From NCBI GenBank assembly GCA_000471925.1, contig CP006667.1, positions 2,232,001 through 2,296,000 of the forward strand: DNA of 64,000 bases, in the 5' to 3' direction. The stretch comes from Ralstonia pickettii DTP0602 (GTDB lineage: Bacteria > Pseudomonadota > Gammaproteobacteria > Burkholderiales > Burkholderiaceae). Positions 63,795-64,000 of this stretch are shown piece by piece; positions within the stretch are counted from its first letter, which is position 1, and every line of letters starts with the position of its first letter. Below the pieces are notes generated by a model. The model ran no database searches. It saw only the letters and a list, made by a program, of their open reading frames with translations, and had not been told where the DNA came from. A program made the translations under genes and the position numbers.

Positions 63795-64000
63795 TTAGCG
63801 GCCCGTGGCCTTGCGCCAGGCCGCGAAATCTTCGCGGGCCTGTTCGGTGGTGGGCGGATACAGCCCGATGATGGAGCGGCCCTTGTTCACTTCCTCGGTG
63901 ACGAAATCCTCGAACGCGGTCATCTCCACCGCCTCGGCGGCGATCTCTTCGGCGAGGTGAGCCGGGATGATGATCACGCCCTCGCCGTCGCCAACCACCA
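63795..64000 (-). CDS. RraA-like / HMG-type aldolase family protein (start outside window)
   Basis: Only the last 68 residues are present. GDGEGVIIIPAHLAEEIAAE matches the C-terminal part of the RraA fold, which includes 4-hydroxy-4-methyl-2-oxoglutarate / 4-carboxy-4-hydroxy-2-oxoadipate aldolases as well as RNase E inhibitors. The extended helical tail after FVTEEVNKG, ending DFAAWRKATGR, is typical of the metabolic members. The neighbouring Bug receptors and hydroxyacid dehydrogenase favour an aldolase or decarboxylase rather than RNase control. Confidence 0.8.
   Translation of the reverse strand, partial: VVGDGEGVIIIPAHLAEEIAAEAVEMTAFEDFVTEEVNKGRSIIGLYPPTTEQAREDFAAWRKATGR

Overview
The window reads as chromosome from a GC-rich beta-proteobacterium of the family Burkholderiaceae, most likely Cupriavidus or a close Ralstonia relative. 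I infer this from six orphan Bug/TctC-type periplasmic receptors, short H-NS proteins ending in the DPKTGxTWSGRGR-type DNA-binding motif, a lysine/alanine-rich histone H1-like protein, a GcvA-type LysR regulator and the overall codon use. No rRNA, tRNA, CRISPR array or phage module was seen.

Layout. 1-4.4 kb: end of a NodT-type efflux outer-membrane gene, then a TetR regulator divergent from a flavin monooxygenase / mini-membrane-peptide / Coq4-like operon. 4.6-10.9 kb: three Bug receptors with an amidohydrolase, a class II aldolase, a muconolactone-isomerase-like protein and a LysR regulator, which looks like organic-acid catabolism. 11-15.4 kb: a two-gene GH63/GH13 glycosidase operon. 15.5-19 kb: a Crp/Fnr remnant, DUF1488, histone H1-like and H-NS nucleoid proteins, a strongly promoted structured ncRNA candidate and a GYD protein. 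19-23.5 kb: a TGS GTPase with an AmmeMemoRadiSam radical SAM enzyme, then a UMF1 transporter overlapping a ceramidase-like membrane protein. 23.6-28 kb: an IS remnant abutting a PaoABC-type periplasmic aldehyde oxidoreductase operon. 28-34 kb: small secreted proteins, a FUSC membrane protein, a YyaL-type thioredoxin-fold protein and a DUF2383 protein. 34-40 kb: a giant SARP-like ATPase regulator divergent from a TTC38-like TPR protein. 40-43 kb: an MFS gene cut in two by a complete IS630-family element, with its HxlR regulator. 43-53 kb: regulators and small enzymes (MocR, carboxymuconolactone-decarboxylase-like, SMR, ATP adenylyltransferase, MFS/ArsR pair, VOC, MipA, repeat protein, patatin, RutE-like). 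53-59.5 kb: an E3-like flavoprotein, a stand-alone aceE and a type II NADH dehydrogenase. 59.5-64 kb: a 2-hydroxyacid dehydrogenase, three Bug receptors and the end of an RraA-like gene.

Strongest regulatory signals. (i) Three near-identical palindromes (ACTACGACT-N5-AGTCGTAGT) lie upstream of aceE, ndh and a small secreted protein. This pairs the same two target functions that PdhR controls in E. coli, but with an unrelated site. (ii) A 49-bp inverted repeat (20 of 21 arm bases match) lies between an MFS gene and its ArsR-type regulator. (iii) Two HxlR-type operators lie 40 bp apart. (iv) A TetR operator precedes the monooxygenase operon.

Least explained items. These are a 182-nt multi-hairpin RNA with a perfect TATAAT -10 box and an intrinsic terminator, a pair of secreted proteins built from tandem units around a D-x-(F/Y)-(S/T)-D-G-A core, and a 50-residue membrane peptide that overlaps both of its neighbours.
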